From Bacillota bacterium (GTDB lineage: Bacteria; Bacillota; Clostridia; Monoglobales; Firm-18), in the NCBI GenBank assembly GCA_023228885.1, contig JALOAJ010000036.1, positions 1 to 24,042 of the forward strand: DNA of 24,042 nt, written 5' to 3'. Both the position numbers and the translations under genes were made by a program. The notes under the pieces were generated by a model. The model was given only the letters and a program-made list of their open reading frames with translations. It searched no databases and was not told the DNA's origin. Below are positions 14,939 through 22,596 of this stretch, piece by piece. Every line of letters begins with the position of its first letter. Position 1 is the first letter of the stretch.

Positions 14939-14958
14939 ACAAATACTTTCTATATAAT
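14931..14958 (+). promoter_or_regulatory. Predicted distal promoter of the beta-helix gene
   Basis: TTGATT (14931-14936), a 16-bp spacer, TATAAT (14953-14958). It would give a leader of about 270 bases that includes the fold at 15006-15097. Confidence 0.55.
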
Positions 14959-15005
14959 ACTAAACAGAATTTCCAGAGAAATATTCTTCAACCGTTTCAT
15001 TTGAT

Positions 15006-15097
15006 GTTATACTGCAAAAGTAGTACCAAGGGGGCACAAAATTGATATCTTTTGCGCCGAAATCGCGCTTAAAATAAAGATGTTGAAATAGTATAAC
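15006..15097 (+). promoter_or_regulatory. Closed-stem folded leader, riboswitch-like in shape
   Basis: GTTATACT (15006-15013) pairs perfectly with AGTATAAC (15090-15097), closing a 92-base domain. Inside, GGCACAAAA (15033-15041) pairs with TTTTGCGCC (15050-15058) with one A-C mismatch; an alternative GCAAAAG/CTTTTGC stem (15014-15020/15048-15054) competes with it. I do not recognise a known riboswitch consensus, and no terminator directly follows. Confidence 0.45.
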
Positions 15098-15110
15098 CAA
15101 AAAGGATAAG

Positions 15111-15140
15111 TTGTGCCATATTAAAAAATCAAAATATAAT
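15111..15140 (+). promoter_or_regulatory. Predicted proximal promoter of the beta-helix gene
   Basis: TTGTGC (15111-15116), an 18-bp spacer, TATAAT (15135-15140). The start would be near 15147, six bases before the dyad at 15153. Confidence 0.5.
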
Positions 15141-15152
15141 GTAGAATGAGGT

Positions 15153-15170
15153 GTAATCGCTGTCGATTAC
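15153..15170. promoter_or_regulatory. Operator-like dyad
   Basis: GTAATCG-CTGT-CGATTAC is a perfect 7-bp dyad with a 4-bp centre, placed just after the predicted start of the proximal promoter. A repressor bound there would block transcription. The half-site resembles some LacI-type operators (TGTAATCGATTACA), but the centre differs. Confidence 0.5.
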
Positions 15171-15233
15171 CTTAACAACAGACAAGATATGTGCATTATG
15201 CAGAATAAATAAAATAAAAGGAGAGAAACGACT

Positions 15234-18089
15234 ATGCAAAGAAAATCTAAAAAAAGAGTGACGGCTATCATTGTATCTGCGATTATGGTATGCATCGCAA
15301 TGATTGGGACAGTTAGCGGCTTAAGAGCTTTAGCGGAACCTGCAAAGATTTACCCTACGGATGATATGTATATCCATAACCATCAGGGAAAAAGTATTAA
15401 TTCGGCGTATATGCGGGTGCAATTTAGAAAGGATGAACTGTCTGCCAATTCTTATGCTTATATGAAGTTTACAGTACCTGACTTTCCCGCAGGAACTGGG
15501 GTAACGCTTAAAATGTATAAAAGTAACGAAAATGGCAAAGGTCCCTGGAAGGTATATCCCATAAGCGATAACAGTTGGAGCGAGAGCGTTGAATATACTT
15601 GGGACACAAAACCCGAATTTGATGCGTTTAACCCCGATGTGGAGCCAATAGGTGCGACCGGCGCAATCGACGCTACCGCGGCTCATTGGGTGGAGGTTGA
15701 TTTAAGTAGTTATATTACCAAGGCAGGAACATATAGTATAGTTATTATCAATACGGTTAACAGTAATGCGCAAATTGCGTCAAAAGAGGATAAAGACAAA
15801 AATAAACATCCTTATTTGGAGATAGACGGCATTGCTGACCCCATGCCCGCGAAGCCGGAGCCGGCGGCAACTCCTGCTCCAACGGTAACACCCGCGGCAG
15901 CGCCCGCCTCAGCGCCCGATGCAGCATCTGGTTTCGACCCGGCGCAGGCGCTTAATTCCTTAGGAGTTCTAATTGGCAGCGATGATGGATTGACGGAGGA
16001 ATATCTGAATTCAACGCCAACCCGTATTCAGGCTGCGGTTTTATACCTCAGGCTCAAGGGTTTAGAAAAAGAGGCAAAAAGCTTTAGCGATACCGATAAC
16101 TTTTCTGATGGAATAAACCATTGGGGCGCAAAGTATATGGCATACCTAAAGGCTAACCCGGAGCTTGGCATGGTAGGCGTTGGCGGTAACCTGTTCGAGC
16201 CAGACACTTTAATCAACGCTAAAGAGTATTATAAGGTTATGTTAGAATCTTTAGGCTATGCATACGATACAGACTACACATGGGACAATTTAGAAAATTT
16301 CGCGGCGGAGCATGGCTTAAAGGACGCTTATCTGCGCCCGGATTTCGATATAAAGGCCTTAGCGGCAGCTACGGTTGAGGCGCTTATTGCAAAGGAAAAA
16401 GGGAGCGAAAATACCCTTTTAGACGAGTTAATAAGCAAGGGCGCCATTGATAAAGCAAAGGCAGACGAAATAAAAGGGCTTGTGCCCGTTGTGTTTCATG
16501 TTAAGGATTTTGGCGCGATAGCGGATGACGGACAATGTGATGTAAGCGCTATACGCGATGCTATAACGGCGGCATCAAAGGAAGAAAACGCAGTTGTACT
16601 TTTTGACGGGGGCGTTTATAACCTAAAAGACGCGGCTGGAAAAACCTACATGGTAGGTCTTGTTGATGTTGCGAACATCAGACTTGTCGGTCAAGTCGCG
16701 GCAAGCGGCAGCCCCGCAACTACTTTGCAAATGAATATACCCTTGACTAATGATTTTGAGGGCCTGCGCCATATTGATATCTTCAATTCCCAAAACATAA
16801 AAGTAGAAAACCTAACATTAGACCATTATCCGCGTCCGCAAACGGCGGGAAAAGTTATATCGGTGGACACGGCGACTGATACCGTAGTTGTGGAGATTTT
16901 ACCGGGATTACCCCATTTTGATGGCATGAAAAATTATAGCGCCAACGCGTGGGATTTAACTACAAAGCGGCTAACTCATGTACCCGCTTTGTCCATAGGC
17001 ACAAGCGGAGAAAAATTCTCAAATTTATGGCAAGCCGTGCCCGGCAGTGAAAACCAATATAAAATAAGCGGCATGGGCTTTTCGAAGAATGTCGAGATAG
17101 GACAAGGAATCTCTTGGCACTTTAATGTGCTTTCGAGCAATGGTCACAACATGCGCATCCACGGCTGTAAAAATGTCAGCGCATTAAATATAGATGTGCT
17201 AAGTTCGTTTCATGTTCCGGTAAATCTAAGAGCCACAAGTGATGTTACATTCAAAAAATTCCATATAACCCCGGAGGGGAATTCTTTAGCAACGGCTCCA
17301 AGAGACGGATTTCATATGCTGTTAAATTCGGGCTACCTTTTTATGGATGATGTATATATTAAGGGAGTTCGGTGGGACCCCATTAACAGCAAATCAAAAT
17401 TCGTGGAAATAACTGCTGTGAAAAATGCGAATACCATTGAATACACCTCAAATCTCACGCCTCATGCCAAGGCGGGGCAAGGGATAGTCATTTGGGCAGG
17501 CGAAGCGCCGTTAGAAAGGCAAATCACGGATATAAAATCATTGGGGGATAATAAATTTGAGGTAACCCTTGATGAGGTCATTCCTGATTATGTGGTAGTG
17601 GGAGACTGGGTTACCCCTAAAATATGGCTGTGGGAAAAGGCAGTAATTCGTAACAGTACCTTTACGGGAAACTGCGGTACAGGGATTATATATCAAAATT
17701 GGAATTTATTATTAGAGAACAATGTCTTTGATAATAATACCTATGCGGATATAGCTATGGGTCCCATTAACACGGTGGAGGGACCGTTTGTAAAAAATAT
17801 AATTATCAGAAATAATGTGTTTTCTGATTCCAACTGGATATTAAAAGCTAAGCATAAAGGGGCTTTAACTATCTCTAATGCCAATACTGACTTACCTGGC
17901 TCAAAGTACAATACGAACATTCTTATTGAAAACAATACCTTTAAAGATTTGACGGAGGGTGAGCATGTAGTAGCGATTGATGTCCAAAACGCTCAAAATG
18001 TTGAGATTAGACATAATCATTATGAAAATGTTACCGACAGGATATCAATTGACAAGGCAACCACTTTGAATGTTTCGGACAATGATTAA
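15234..18089 (+). CDS. Surface CBM96-SLH-parallel beta-helix protein (glycosidase- or lyase-like)
   Basis: A 951-residue exported protein; the signal peptide has a basic start (MQRKSKKR) and an Ala-Leu-Ala end near residue 34. Residues about 36-198 match a DNRLRE/CBM96 module (YAYMKFTVPDF, WSESVEYTWDTKP, WVEVDLSSYITKAGTYSIVI). A Pro/Ala linker covers 200-238. Residues about 238-425 look like clostridial S-layer homology repeats (ALNSLGVLIGSDDGL, TPTRIQAAVLYLRL, GVGGNLFEP). The rest is a right-handed beta-helix opening with VKDFGAIADDGQCDVSAIRDAI. The block DGFHMLLNSGYLFMDDVYIK plus GVRWDPIN recalls GH110 alpha-galactosidases, whose motif has an acidic residue where Trp stands here. The enzymatic class is therefore uncertain: pectate-lyase-like or GH110-like. 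ATG 15234 has AAAGGAGAG upstream. No terminator is evident after it. Confidence 0.82.
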   Translation: MQRKSKKRVTAIIVSAIMVCIAMIGTVSGLRALAEPAKIYPTDDMYIHNHQGKSINSAYMRVQFRKDELSANSYAYMKFTVPDFPAGTGVTLKMYKSNENGKGPWKVYPISDNSWSESVEYTWDTKPEFDAFNPDVEPIGATGAIDATAAHWVEVDLSSYITKAGTYSIVIINTVNSNAQIASKEDKDKNKHPYLEIDGIADPMPAKPEPAATPAPTVTPAAAPASAPDAASGFDPAQALNSLGVLIGSDDGLTEEYLNSTPTRIQAAVLYLRLKGLEKEAKSFSDTDNFSDGINHWGAKYMAYLKANPELGMVGVGGNLFEPDTLINAKEYYKVMLESLGYAYDTDYTWDNLENFAAEHGLKDAYLRPDFDIKALAAATVEALIAKEKGSENTLLDELISKGAIDKAKADEIKGLVPVVFHVKDFGAIADDGQCDVSAIRDAITAASKEENAVVLFDGGVYNLKDAAGKTYMVGLVDVANIRLVGQVAASGSPATTLQMNIPLTNDFEGLRHIDIFNSQNIKVENLTLDHYPRPQTAGKVISVDTATDTVVVEILPGLPHFDGMKNYSANAWDLTTKRLTHVPALSIGTSGEKFSNLWQAVPGSENQYKISGMGFSKNVEIGQGISWHFNVLSSNGHNMRIHGCKNVSALNIDVLSSFHVPVNLRATSDVTFKKFHITPEGNSLATAPRDGFHMLLNSGYLFMDDVYIKGVRWDPINSKSKFVEITAVKNANTIEYTSNLTPHAKAGQGIVIWAGEAPLERQITDIKSLGDNKFEVTLDEVIPDYVVVGDWVTPKIWLWEKAVIRNSTFTGNCGTGIIYQNWNLLLENNVFDNNTYADIAMGPINTVEGPFVKNIIIRNNVFSDSNWILKAKHKGALTISNANTDLPGSKYNTNILIENNTFKDLTEGEHVVAIDVQNAQNVEIRHNHYENVTDRISIDKATTLNVSDND

Positions 18090-18162
18090 GCGCCTGTATA
18101 AAAATTTTTACCATGCGGTCTTTAGTGATTAAAAATAAAAGCCAAGGGGGCAAGTAAGCTAT

Positions 18163-18361
18163 AAAAAAGTTTTTGTGGTTATTGTTGGCTTGACGCTGTT
18201 GTTTAATCTATTGCCTTTTATGCCGATGGCACATGCCAATGAGCCAGATGAACCCAATGGGGTTGACTTTTTTTGATAGCGAACCGCCCCCTGTCGGGCT
18301 GGTAATAAATAATATGTTTTTGCAAGCGAAGCGTCGGCAGCTCGCCAACTTTGTAGCTTAA
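18163..18361 (+). pseudogene. Decayed gene for a small exported protein
   Basis: After an AAGGGGG site (18144-18150) the frame reads KKVFVVIVGLTLLFNLLPF then MPMAHANEPDEPNG, a complete-looking signal peptide with an Ala-His-Ala cleavage site. However, the expected start codon is ATA-like and out of phase (no ATG, GTG or TTG in place), and the frame stops at TGA 18274-18276. That stop follows a seven-T run (18268-18274). Dropping one T continues the protein as DSEPPPVGLVINNMFLQAKR and on to TAA at 18359-18361. The whole would be about 65 residues. The continuation could be the beginning of a copper-amine-oxidase-like domain, as in the neighbour at 19927, but that is a guess. Two independent lesions suggest real decay; a sequencing slip could account for the T run only. 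Confidence 0.55.
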
Positions 18362-18400
18362 GCGTTACCATGTCCATTTCAAAATCTCCAAAATTAACAA

Positions 18401-18429
18401 TAGACAAATTTAAAAGTATATGATAAAAT
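18401..18429 (+). promoter_or_regulatory. Predicted promoter of the ligase-stalk operon
   Basis: TAGACA (18401-18406), 17 bp, TAAAAT (18424-18429), with TG one base upstream (18421-18422) making an extended -10. The start would be near 18436, followed by an AAAAAGG site (about 18449-18455) and ATG at 18461. Confidence 0.65.
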
Positions 18430-18497
18430 ATGGAACAAGGGTGATTACAAAAAGGTTGTGATGATATATAAAAAGCAAATTTTTATTTGCATATGCT

Positions 18498-19922
18498 GTG
18501 TTAATTCCTATATTATCGCTTCTTTTACAAGGCTGTTATTTCAATTGGCAGGTTTCCGCGGTTTTATTCTTGCTTGGTTTACTAATTTTAACGGACAATC
18601 CGACTATTTCAAAAACACACTTGGCTTGCTTCATAATGATTATCTCAGGGTTGATAATATCGGATAAATCAACAGGAAATATACATAATTCATTGCTTGA
18701 AACATCAAAGATTTTATGTTTATTTTTACCTTTATTATTGTCAAACACAGATAACAAAAAAGGTCTGCTATTTGGGTTATACATTGCCTGTTGCATGGCA
18801 TCAACCATTGGTGTTTCAGCATATATCCTGCATTCGGACAGATTTAGGCTTATTCAAAGCATAAATGGAATAACGAGGGTTCAAGGAGTTCTTGAATATG
18901 CAAATACAATGGCAGTTTTCTGTGGCATTGGGATTATACTTTCAATTTATTACATTAAAAAATATGAAAGCTGCAAGTTCGCAAACGAGATAATGCTGGG
19001 CGTTAACGGAGTTTGCCTGATTATGACCGGTTCTAAATTGGGCATGGCAGCGTTTGCTTTTTCTGTGGTAATGGTTCTTTGCCTCAAATATAAAAAGATA
19101 ATTCCTTATGCTTTGGGGGCGCTTGCAACGGCAATCTTATATGTTGCCTTGCTGTTTGCAACAGGAAGGGAAAATATTATTTTAGGCTCTACCTTGGCTT
19201 GCAGGCTTATTTATTGGCACGATGCCCTAAAGGTCATTTTAAAAAATCCGTTTGGAGTAGGCGTTTACGGCTGGCAGGAATTACAGTATAAAATTCAAAC
19301 TGCTAATTATTCCGTGAAATATGTTCATAACGGTTTTTTGCAGTTGGCGCTTGACGGCGGAATATTATCTTTTTTAGGGGCATTACTTATGGTGGCATCA
19401 GGAATTATTGCCGCTGTCAGACAATACCTTAAAGAACGAAAAGAGATAAGCTTACACTTGCTTGCAATATTATTGCTTATTGCAACGCACAGCCTTGTGG
19501 ATATTGATTTTGCATATGGCGCGATTTGGCTGTCGCTTGGTCTTGCGCTTTGTTTTACTAAAACAGAAGAAATAAAAATAAACAAGCGCATAGTTTTTAT
19601 TTTGTGCTTGGTTTTTTCGGTAAACTCCATGTTTTCCAAGGCTGACAATGCCAACCGAGTGGAGGCGCTTGCCAAAGAATTTAGCATTGCCTACATTAAC
19701 AATGATTTTGAAACAATGCATAATCTGTCAAAGGAATGGCTGGCAGAGGCGCCAAGGCAACAATGCGCGTATGATGCCTGTTTCATATCACTTACAGCGC
19801 TAAACAAAAAGGATGAGCTAAATGCGCTGTACAAAACTGTTAGCGAAATCAATAAAAGCATGAATGTTCTATGCAAATATTTATCGCAACACCAAAACAT
19901 AGTTTTGCCGGGAAAGGATTAA
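18498..19922 (+). CDS. O-antigen ligase/polymerase-like membrane protein
   Basis: A polytopic protein with about ten hydrophobic segments and a long extracytoplasmic loop, of the Wzy_C (O-antigen ligase) superfamily. The loop has the family signature: Arg236 in CRLIYWHDAL, KNPFGVGVYGW, and His277 in YVHNGFLQLALDGG; Arg and His in this loop are functionally required in WaaL (family knowledge). Residues about 385-474 are a soluble, TPR-like helical tail. In Gram-positives such proteins polymerise or transfer lipid-linked glycans to acceptors at the membrane surface. The start is problematic. GTG 18498 has no ribosome binding site, while the good site and ATG at 18461 are in another frame. Removing one A from the A5 run at 18470-18474 would give MIYKSKFLFAYAVL and a normal first membrane helix. 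The stop is 4 bases before the next ATG. Confidence 0.82.
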   Translation: MLIPILSLLLQGCYFNWQVSAVLFLLGLLILTDNPTISKTHLACFIMIISGLIISDKSTGNIHNSLLETSKILCLFLPLLLSNTDNKKGLLFGLYIACCMASTIGVSAYILHSDRFRLIQSINGITRVQGVLEYANTMAVFCGIGIILSIYYIKKYESCKFANEIMLGVNGVCLIMTGSKLGMAAFAFSVVMVLCLKYKKIIPYALGALATAILYVALLFATGRENIILGSTLACRLIYWHDALKVILKNPFGVGVYGWQELQYKIQTANYSVKYVHNGFLQLALDGGILSFLGALLMVASGIIAAVRQYLKERKEISLHLLAILLLIATHSLVDIDFAYGAIWLSLGLALCFTKTEEIKINKRIVFILCLVFSVNSMFSKADNANRVEALAKEFSIAYINNDFETMHNLSKEWLAEAPRQQCAYDACFISLTALNKKDELNALYKTVSEINKSMNVLCKYLSQHQNIVLPGKD

Positions 19923-19926
19923 TTTT

Positions 19927-22371
19927 ATGAAAATATATATTTCCAAAGCCCTAATCGTTTTACTTATGATAAATTCATTACTGCCTTTTTCTGCTTTTGC
20001 AGACAGCGGAACTGTGCTTTATAATTTTGGTGAGGTCGTCGATTTATCTTCAAATTTACAAAGCCATGACGATGGTTTTTACATAGCTGTATCGGATTTG
20101 CATCTTATCATGGTATCGTCTGATTATTCAAGCCCTGCATTACATATGGTAAATATCAATAAAGATGTTTTAGTTTATTTGGAAAGCAGTGTTGTAATTT
20201 TAAACAAAGTTACAATTTTGTATAAAAACCCCTTAATATTAATAAATGCAGAACCTTATGTTTCTCTTGATTTAGTGGCTATGGTTTTTTCAAGCTTGTA
20301 TGAGATAGATTTGCATCAAAACACAATTAACATTGGTATAAGAGCAGATTATACCGAAATTATAAACGGAGTCATAAAGCTTCCAAACGGCAAAACGGCG
20401 CCGTCGGGCGGAATAAAGCTTGAGGCATTTTTGGGTACCCTCATGGCAAGCGCCCCAAGCCGCGGCGGCTCAGGCTCTTTTCAACCATATTTTAGCGTTG
20501 GTTTTCCCGGAACAGCCAAGCCAAAAATTCCGAAAGCGGCAGGTGATGTGAATTATAGCTATATAAGCAGAAAAACAGTTTTGATTCCGGAGGGTTGCAG
20601 CAGCGCTGAATTCGTTTTGGAGGTTCCGGCAGAAGCATTCAAAAGAAATACATTTGTCGGATACAGCGTTGATAGCGAAGAATACAGCGAAACCTATGCC
20701 GTGCCTTATCGTGGTTTTTATGGCGATGTGTTGTTTTTTGAAATTAACGGCACGCGGAAACGAAGTATAAGCGGCAGCATTTCGCTTCCTCACGCTATAA
20801 CTAAGGATACAGCATATACCGTTTACGCTTGCAACATATATAACACATATGTTTGCAACGGCATAATTGAATCGGGTAATGCCGCCTCCGACTATTTGCT
20901 AAATGTCAAAGGCGGAGAAAAATATAACATATCCGTTGCTTTTGATGATGGGGAGTATAAAAGGGCAGGTTATGCCGAGGATGTTCTTGTGGGAGATGAT
21001 TATGATATAAAAGGGATAAACTTTTTTGCAGCCCAGTCAAACAAAATTTCAGGGACGCTTATTTTGCCCGAAGGGCTTTACCCTTTAGGGGATATATCTG
21101 CAACCATTACCTTGCAAAGCGCACAGAAACCATATTACTATTTAGACTCTAAAGAAATAACAATCCCGTATGGCAGCGACGCTGCTGACTTTGAATTGCT
21201 TGATGATATGGATACAACAGACGCAATCGTATATTACAGGCTTTTAGACAGTGTTGAAGGTTTATACGAATATGGGCATTTTAGCAGTACAGGCACATCA
21301 AGCAGGGTTGAATTTGCTGATATCCTAACCCTTGGCAGCGCGCAAATTGAATTTTCCATGCTCAAAACAAAGGAAATAACCGCGACTGTTAAATTGCCCA
21401 ACAACGAAATTGCCGATTCTAACATTTACGGACGCATATACGCCGTACCTAACTTTAATAAGTTTGTAAATGGCAATAATATTTTAAATTTATTTTCGGC
21501 AGCAACCGACAGCGCCCAAAATTATCATTCGGTTTTTATTGAAGAAAGTTTAAACAGCGCAGCAACAACCTTTTTTGTGGCAGACGAAGATGGCGCTAAT
21601 TACAATGTTTTAGTTTCAGAAATTTATGGCAGCGAAAGCTATTATCATCAAGTTTATTATAAGGAAAACTCATCTACCGTTTTAAAAGAAAATGCGTCTT
21701 TGATAAATTCGCAAACTGATAATATAGAAATTACGCTTATGAAACAAAATACCGTCAGCGGTAATATTGAAACAGATGTCGAAAATGCGCGTTTGGGTAT
21801 ATTTGCGCTTTATCAAGATGACATAAGCATAAGAAAAGATATTTACACCTCCGGCTTCGTCTGTTACAGCAATGATATTGACGAAAACTATAACTTTAAA
21901 ATTAAGGTGCCAAGCGAAATCAAGGCATGTATATTTGCGCTGCATTCGTCTTCCAAAGGCTTTTCTTATTATGCCCAAGACGGAACAACAAATGATATAA
22001 ATAGTGCAAACTTGATAAATGTAAATTCAGATACCGAAAACATTAATTTTAAATATGAAGGTTTTGAGCCTTTATTTCCGCTTTGCGTTACTTCCATAAC
22101 ACAAAATATATATAATAGCTATTGGGATGTAATTTTGGAAAATATAAGCGATTACGATAAAGGAAACATCAAAATGCATGTTTGTCTTTATGATTCTGAT
22201 AATCGCTTGCAAAAATCAACAACGGACAACATTGACATCATCAACGGCAATTCTTATAAGAAAATTTCAATTGATTTGGGCAGGGATTACCACCGTGCAA
22301 TAACGGCAAGGCTGCTATTGTGGACGGATTGCATGCAGCCGCTTTCATATGCGCACACATTTGAAAACTAA
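19927..22371 (+). CDS. Large secreted stalk-like protein with copper-amine-oxidase-like N-domain
   Basis: An 814-residue exported protein with signal peptide MKIYISKALIVLLMINSLLP and FSAFA (cleavage near residue 25). Residues about 70-140 resemble the copper amine oxidase N-terminal domain common in clostridial surface proteins: NAEPYVSLDLVAMVFSSLYE then IDLHQNTINIGI. This domain does not make the protein an oxidase. The rest appears to be a chain of beta-sandwich modules, each starting with a hydrophobic-SG-x-LP motif: INGVIKLPNG (~150), ISGSISLPHA (~280), ISGTLILPEG (~375), ITATVKLPNN (~483) and VSGNIETD (~613). There is no SLH, LPxTG or C-terminal membrane anchor. The gene follows the ligase by 4 bases with AAAGGA upstream, so the two are one translation unit. 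The protein may be the acceptor or partner of the ligase (inference). Not recognised beyond these domains. Confidence 0.75.
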   Translation: MKIYISKALIVLLMINSLLPFSAFADSGTVLYNFGEVVDLSSNLQSHDDGFYIAVSDLHLIMVSSDYSSPALHMVNINKDVLVYLESSVVILNKVTILYKNPLILINAEPYVSLDLVAMVFSSLYEIDLHQNTINIGIRADYTEIINGVIKLPNGKTAPSGGIKLEAFLGTLMASAPSRGGSGSFQPYFSVGFPGTAKPKIPKAAGDVNYSYISRKTVLIPEGCSSAEFVLEVPAEAFKRNTFVGYSVDSEEYSETYAVPYRGFYGDVLFFEINGTRKRSISGSISLPHAITKDTAYTVYACNIYNTYVCNGIIESGNAASDYLLNVKGGEKYNISVAFDDGEYKRAGYAEDVLVGDDYDIKGINFFAAQSNKISGTLILPEGLYPLGDISATITLQSAQKPYYYLDSKEITIPYGSDAADFELLDDMDTTDAIVYYRLLDSVEGLYEYGHFSSTGTSSRVEFADILTLGSAQIEFSMLKTKEITATVKLPNNEIADSNIYGRIYAVPNFNKFVNGNNILNLFSAATDSAQNYHSVFIEESLNSAATTFFVADEDGANYNVLVSEIYGSESYYHQVYYKENSSTVLKENASLINSQTDNIEITLMKQNTVSGNIETDVENARLGIFALYQDDISIRKDIYTSGFVCYSNDIDENYNFKIKVPSEIKACIFALHSSSKGFSYYAQDGTTNDINSANLINVNSDTENINFKYEGFEPLFPLCVTSITQNIYNSYWDVILENISDYDKGNIKMHVCLYDSDNRLQKSTTDNIDIINGNSYKKISIDLGRDYHRAITARLLLWTDCMQPLSYAHTFEN

Positions 22372-22419
22372 GCTATTGATATAACAAGGCGAATTGCCTT
22401 TAAATAAAGTAAATTTTAA

Positions 22420-22441
22420 TGCACAATGTTGAAATTGTGCA
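22420..22441. promoter_or_regulatory. Operator-like dyad upstream of the sulfatase promoter
   Basis: TGCACAAT (22420-22427), 6 bp, ATTGTGCA (22434-22441): a perfect 8-bp dyad with its centre about 50 bp downstream of the previous stop. It lies just upstream of where the -35 region of the sulfatase promoter would be and may be an activator or repressor site. No T run follows, so it is not a good terminator. Confidence 0.5.
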
Positions 22442-22462
22442 CTATACTAACACGCATAAAAA

Positions 22463-22493
22463 TGGTATAATATCTGCAAAGCAGATATTATAC
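22463..22493 (+). promoter_or_regulatory. Sulfatase promoter inside a perfect 13-bp palindrome
   Basis: TGGTATAAT (22463-22471) is a consensus extended -10. Its TATAAT is part of GTATAATATCTGC (22465-22477), which is repeated as the exact complement GCAGATATTATAC (22481-22493) around AAA. The transcription start would fall at about 22478, near the palindrome centre. No good -35 is present, so an activator or regulator is likely. Confidence 0.6.
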
Positions 22494-22596
22494 TTGCCCT
22501 GCGGAAATTTATGCGCCTTAAGCAAGTCTGCAAAAAAATATTTTGAAATAAGCATGTCGGCTCTGCCGCTTATGCCTTATTCGGAGGTGGAATAAA

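Larger units (their letters stand above)
14685..15233 (+). promoter_or_regulatory. 549-bp regulatory interval before the beta-helix gene
   Basis: The interval holds, in order, a weak hairpin CACAT/ATGTG (14718-14722/14728-14732), a possible promoter TTAACA-19-TATAAT (14711-14741), a 73-bp hairpin with a 27-codon open frame (14790-14938), a promoter (14931-14958), a folded leader (15006-15097), a second promoter (15111-15140) with an operator-like dyad (15153-15170), and the AAAGGAGAG site of the next gene. I see no clear terminator for the giant CotH gene. Confidence 0.6.

Noticed and set aside
15234..18089. Phage tailspike
   Set aside because: The beta-helix is preceded by a signal peptide, a CBM96 module and SLH repeats, and no phage genes are nearby.
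18159..18407. Minus-strand frame of 82 codons
   Set aside because: It is antisense to the signal-peptide fossil and has no ribosome binding site or recognisable content.
18458..18667. Separate 69-codon gene starting at the good ATG 18461
   Set aside because: It overlaps the ligase coding frame, whose downstream content is far stronger; the ATG more likely belongs to the ligase with a one-base frame slip.
19927..22371. Copper amine oxidase enzyme
   Set aside because: Only the small N-terminal domain type is similar; there is no catalytic domain or topaquinone motif.
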